NCBI GenBank assembly: GCA_017577345.1
Contig: PITX01000059.1
Location: 1-7,515 of the forward strand
Direction of reading: 5' to 3'
DNA: 7,515 nucleotides
From: Clostridiales bacterium
Lineage (GTDB): Bacteria > Bacillota > Clostridia > Oscillospirales > Oscillospiraceae
A program made the position numbers and the translations under genes. Within the stretch, counting starts at the first letter, position 1. Every line of letters starts with the position of its first letter. Positions 6,222 to 7,515 of the stretch are shown here, piece by piece. The notes below the pieces were generated by a model. That model was not told where the DNA came from, did not search any database, and saw only the letters and a list, made by a program, of their open reading frames with translations.

Positions 6222-6944
6222 ATGAAAACGGATGTTTTAGGTGTGCAATATGATAATATCACCATGGAGGAGGCTATCGCTGCCGGACGCGCATTTCTGA
6301 CCGGTACGAAAACGGCGTATTGCGTGACCCCGAATGCCGAAATGGCATATGAGGCACTCCGTGACGAGCAGTTTTGCAATGTTCTCAACAGTGCCGACCT
6401 CGTCCTTCCCGACGGCGCAGGCGTGGTTCTTGGCGCAAAGATTCTGAAAACACCGCTCAAGCAGAAGGTTGCCGGAATTGAGTTTGCGCAGAATATGCTT
6501 TCCGTCTGTGAAGAGCTCGGCAGCAGACTCTATCTTTTGGGCAGCAAGCCGGGCGTGGCAGAGCTTGCGGCGGAAAAGATGCTCGAAAAGCATCCGGAGC
6601 TGATTATCTGCGGCACGGCTGACGGCTACTTTTCGGATGAAGCCGAAGTGATTCGCAAAATCAACGATGCTGCTGCCGATGTGGTCTATGTCTGCCTCGG
6701 TGCACCGAAGCAGGAAAATTTCATGTTCCGTCACAGAGACGAGCTGAATGTCCGTCTGATGGCAGGGCTCGGCGGAACGCTGGACGGCATCGCGGGCACG
6801 GTGAAGCGTGCACCGAAGTGGATGATCAAATTACAACTGGAATGGCTCTACCGCTTGATGAAAGAGCCGCGCCGCTTGGGACGGATGATGCGCCTGCCGA
6901 AATTCGTCTTTGCGGCACTCAAAAAAAGAATGAAAGGGGAATAA
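6222..6944 (+). CDS. tagA: WecG/TagA/CpsF family glycosyltransferase (GT26)
   Basis: In wall teichoic acid synthesis, TagA transfers N-acetylmannosamine from UDP-ManNAc to undecaprenyl-PP-GlcNAc at the inner membrane face, the first committed step. Relatives make other surface polymers with other sugars. The 240 residues show family motifs in order: VTPNAEM (35-41), LVLPDGAGVV (60-69) with D64 as the expected catalytic base, KVAGIEF (82-88), DGYFSD (134-139), LGAPKQENF (159-167), GLGGTLDGIAGTVKRAPKW (182-200), and the C-terminal membrane appendage EWLYRLMKEPRRLGR (207-221). K82 replaces the usual Arg of the RVxG motif. There is no signal peptide. I chose the ATG at 6222 because GGAGAGG is 7 nt upstream; the in-frame ATG at 6216 is only 1 nt from that site. 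tmk follows after 2 nt. The family is firm, but the sugar and acceptor are inferred. Confidence 0.92.
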   Translation: MKTDVLGVQYDNITMEEAIAAGRAFLTGTKTAYCVTPNAEMAYEALRDEQFCNVLNSADLVLPDGAGVVLGAKILKTPLKQKVAGIEFAQNMLSVCEELGSRLYLLGSKPGVAELAAEKMLEKHPELIICGTADGYFSDEAEVIRKINDAAADVVYVCLGAPKQENFMFRHRDELNVRLMAGLGGTLDGIAGTVKRAPKWMIKLQLEWLYRLMKEPRRLGRMMRLPKFVFAALKKRMKGE

Positions 6945-6946
6945 TC

Positions 6947-7515
6947 ATGGGAAAGCTGATTGTGTTTGAAGGAACGGACGGTTCCGGTAAATCTACGCAG
7001 TTTGCTCTGATGACGAAGCGTTTGCAGGCAATGAATATAGACTTTCGTACGATCGAATTTCCCCAGTATTCCGAACCCTCCTCGGCGTTGATACGCATGT
7101 ATCTCGGCGGGGAATTCGGCACGAGGCCGTCGGATGTCAATGCCTATGCCGCCTCCACCTTCTACGCGGTGGACCGCTATGCGTCATATCAGAAGGTGTG
7201 GCGGGAATACTATCAGAACGGGGGGCTGATGCTCTCTGACCGTTACACGACCTCCAACGCGGTACATCAGGCATCCAAGGAGCCGGAGGATAAGAGAGAG
7301 GACTTCTTCAAATGGTTGTATGAGTTCGAGCACCGCCACATGGAACTTCCGGTGCCGGATATCGTCATATATCTGGATGTTCCGACGGAGCTGACCGGAC
7401 AAATGCTCCGCCGCCGCGAGCATAATACGAATACCCATGCGGATATCCATGAGCAGAACATGGACTATCTGCGGCTGTGCCGCAGCACCGGCCGTCAGGC
7501 GGCAGAATACTACGG
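6947..7515 (+). CDS. tmk: Thymidylate kinase (3' end outside window)
   Basis: The enzyme phosphorylates dTMP to dTDP with ATP, an essential cytoplasmic step of dTTP supply. In-window sequence covers 189 codons and is open to the right edge. The P-loop EGTDGSGKST spans residues 8-17. DRY at 77-79 lies in the AVDRYAS segment that corresponds to the adenylate/thymidylate-kinase ADR region. LSDRYTTSN (96-104) contains the DRY motif expected in the nucleotide-binding core. IVIYLDVP (139-146) is the strand before the lid, and RRREHNTNTHADIHE (155-169) is the lid region. At the dTMP-binding position the usual TREPGG motif is replaced by EFPQYSEPSS (37-46), a form I associate with a clostridial subgroup. 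AAAGGGGA lies about 5 nt before the ATG, 2 nt after the tagA stop, so the genes are probably co-transcribed. Another deoxynucleoside monophosphate kinase is possible but less likely. Confidence 0.88.
   Translation, partial: MGKLIVFEGTDGSGKSTQFALMTKRLQAMNIDFRTIEFPQYSEPSSALIRMYLGGEFGTRPSDVNAYAASTFYAVDRYASYQKVWREYYQNGGLMLSDRYTTSNAVHQASKEPEDKREDFFKWLYEFEHRHMELPVPDIVIYLDVPTELTGQMLRRREHNTNTHADIHEQNMDYLRLCRSTGRQAAEYY

Noticed and set aside
6237..6734. Minus-strand frame of 165 codons opposite tagA
   Set aside because: It is antisense to all conserved GT26 motifs and has no supporting signal.

Overview
The window looks like chromosomal DNA from a Gram-positive Firmicute, most likely class Clostridia and perhaps the Oscillospiraceae/Ruminococcaceae. 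I infer this from strong AGGAGG-type ribosome sites, sigma-A style promoters, a teichoic-acid-type TagA glycosyltransferase, a clostridial-looking thymidylate kinase and a cysteine-rich protein of a type I associate with clostridia. No database was searched, so the assignment rests on family resemblance. Gene density is high. There are no RNA genes, insertion sequences or CRISPR arrays.

Layout. Positions 1-2282 (minus strand) hold rlmB, a 23S rRNA 2'-O-methyltransferase, followed 3 nt later by a large membrane-protein gene that runs off the left edge. That second gene has no complete ORF in the window because its end lies outside. I translated it by hand for 502 codons without a stop. It has the transmembrane plan and nucleotide-domain landmarks of a P1B-type ATPase, but the catalytic and metal-binding signatures are replaced. 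This is the most unusual item in the window.

Positions 2283-2470 form a divergent intergenic region with one good promoter on each strand. Positions 2471-5178 (plus strand) hold ftsH (membrane AAA+ zinc protease) and an mscS-family channel gene, overlapping by ATGA. A hairpin with U-tracts on both strands (5184-5214) terminates this operon and probably also the converging gene. Positions 5250-6074 (minus strand) encode a 274-residue protein with 16 cysteines and no function I can recognise. A candidate mother-cell (sigma-E-like) promoter lies upstream. Positions 6222-7515 (plus strand) hold a WecG/TagA/CpsF glycosyltransferase gene and the start of tmk, 2 nt apart, behind a sigma-A promoter.

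Together these are mostly housekeeping genes: ribosome modification, membrane protein quality control, osmotic protection, cell-surface polymer synthesis and dTTP supply. The two poorly understood proteins are the degenerate P-type ATPase-like protein and the cysteine-rich protein.
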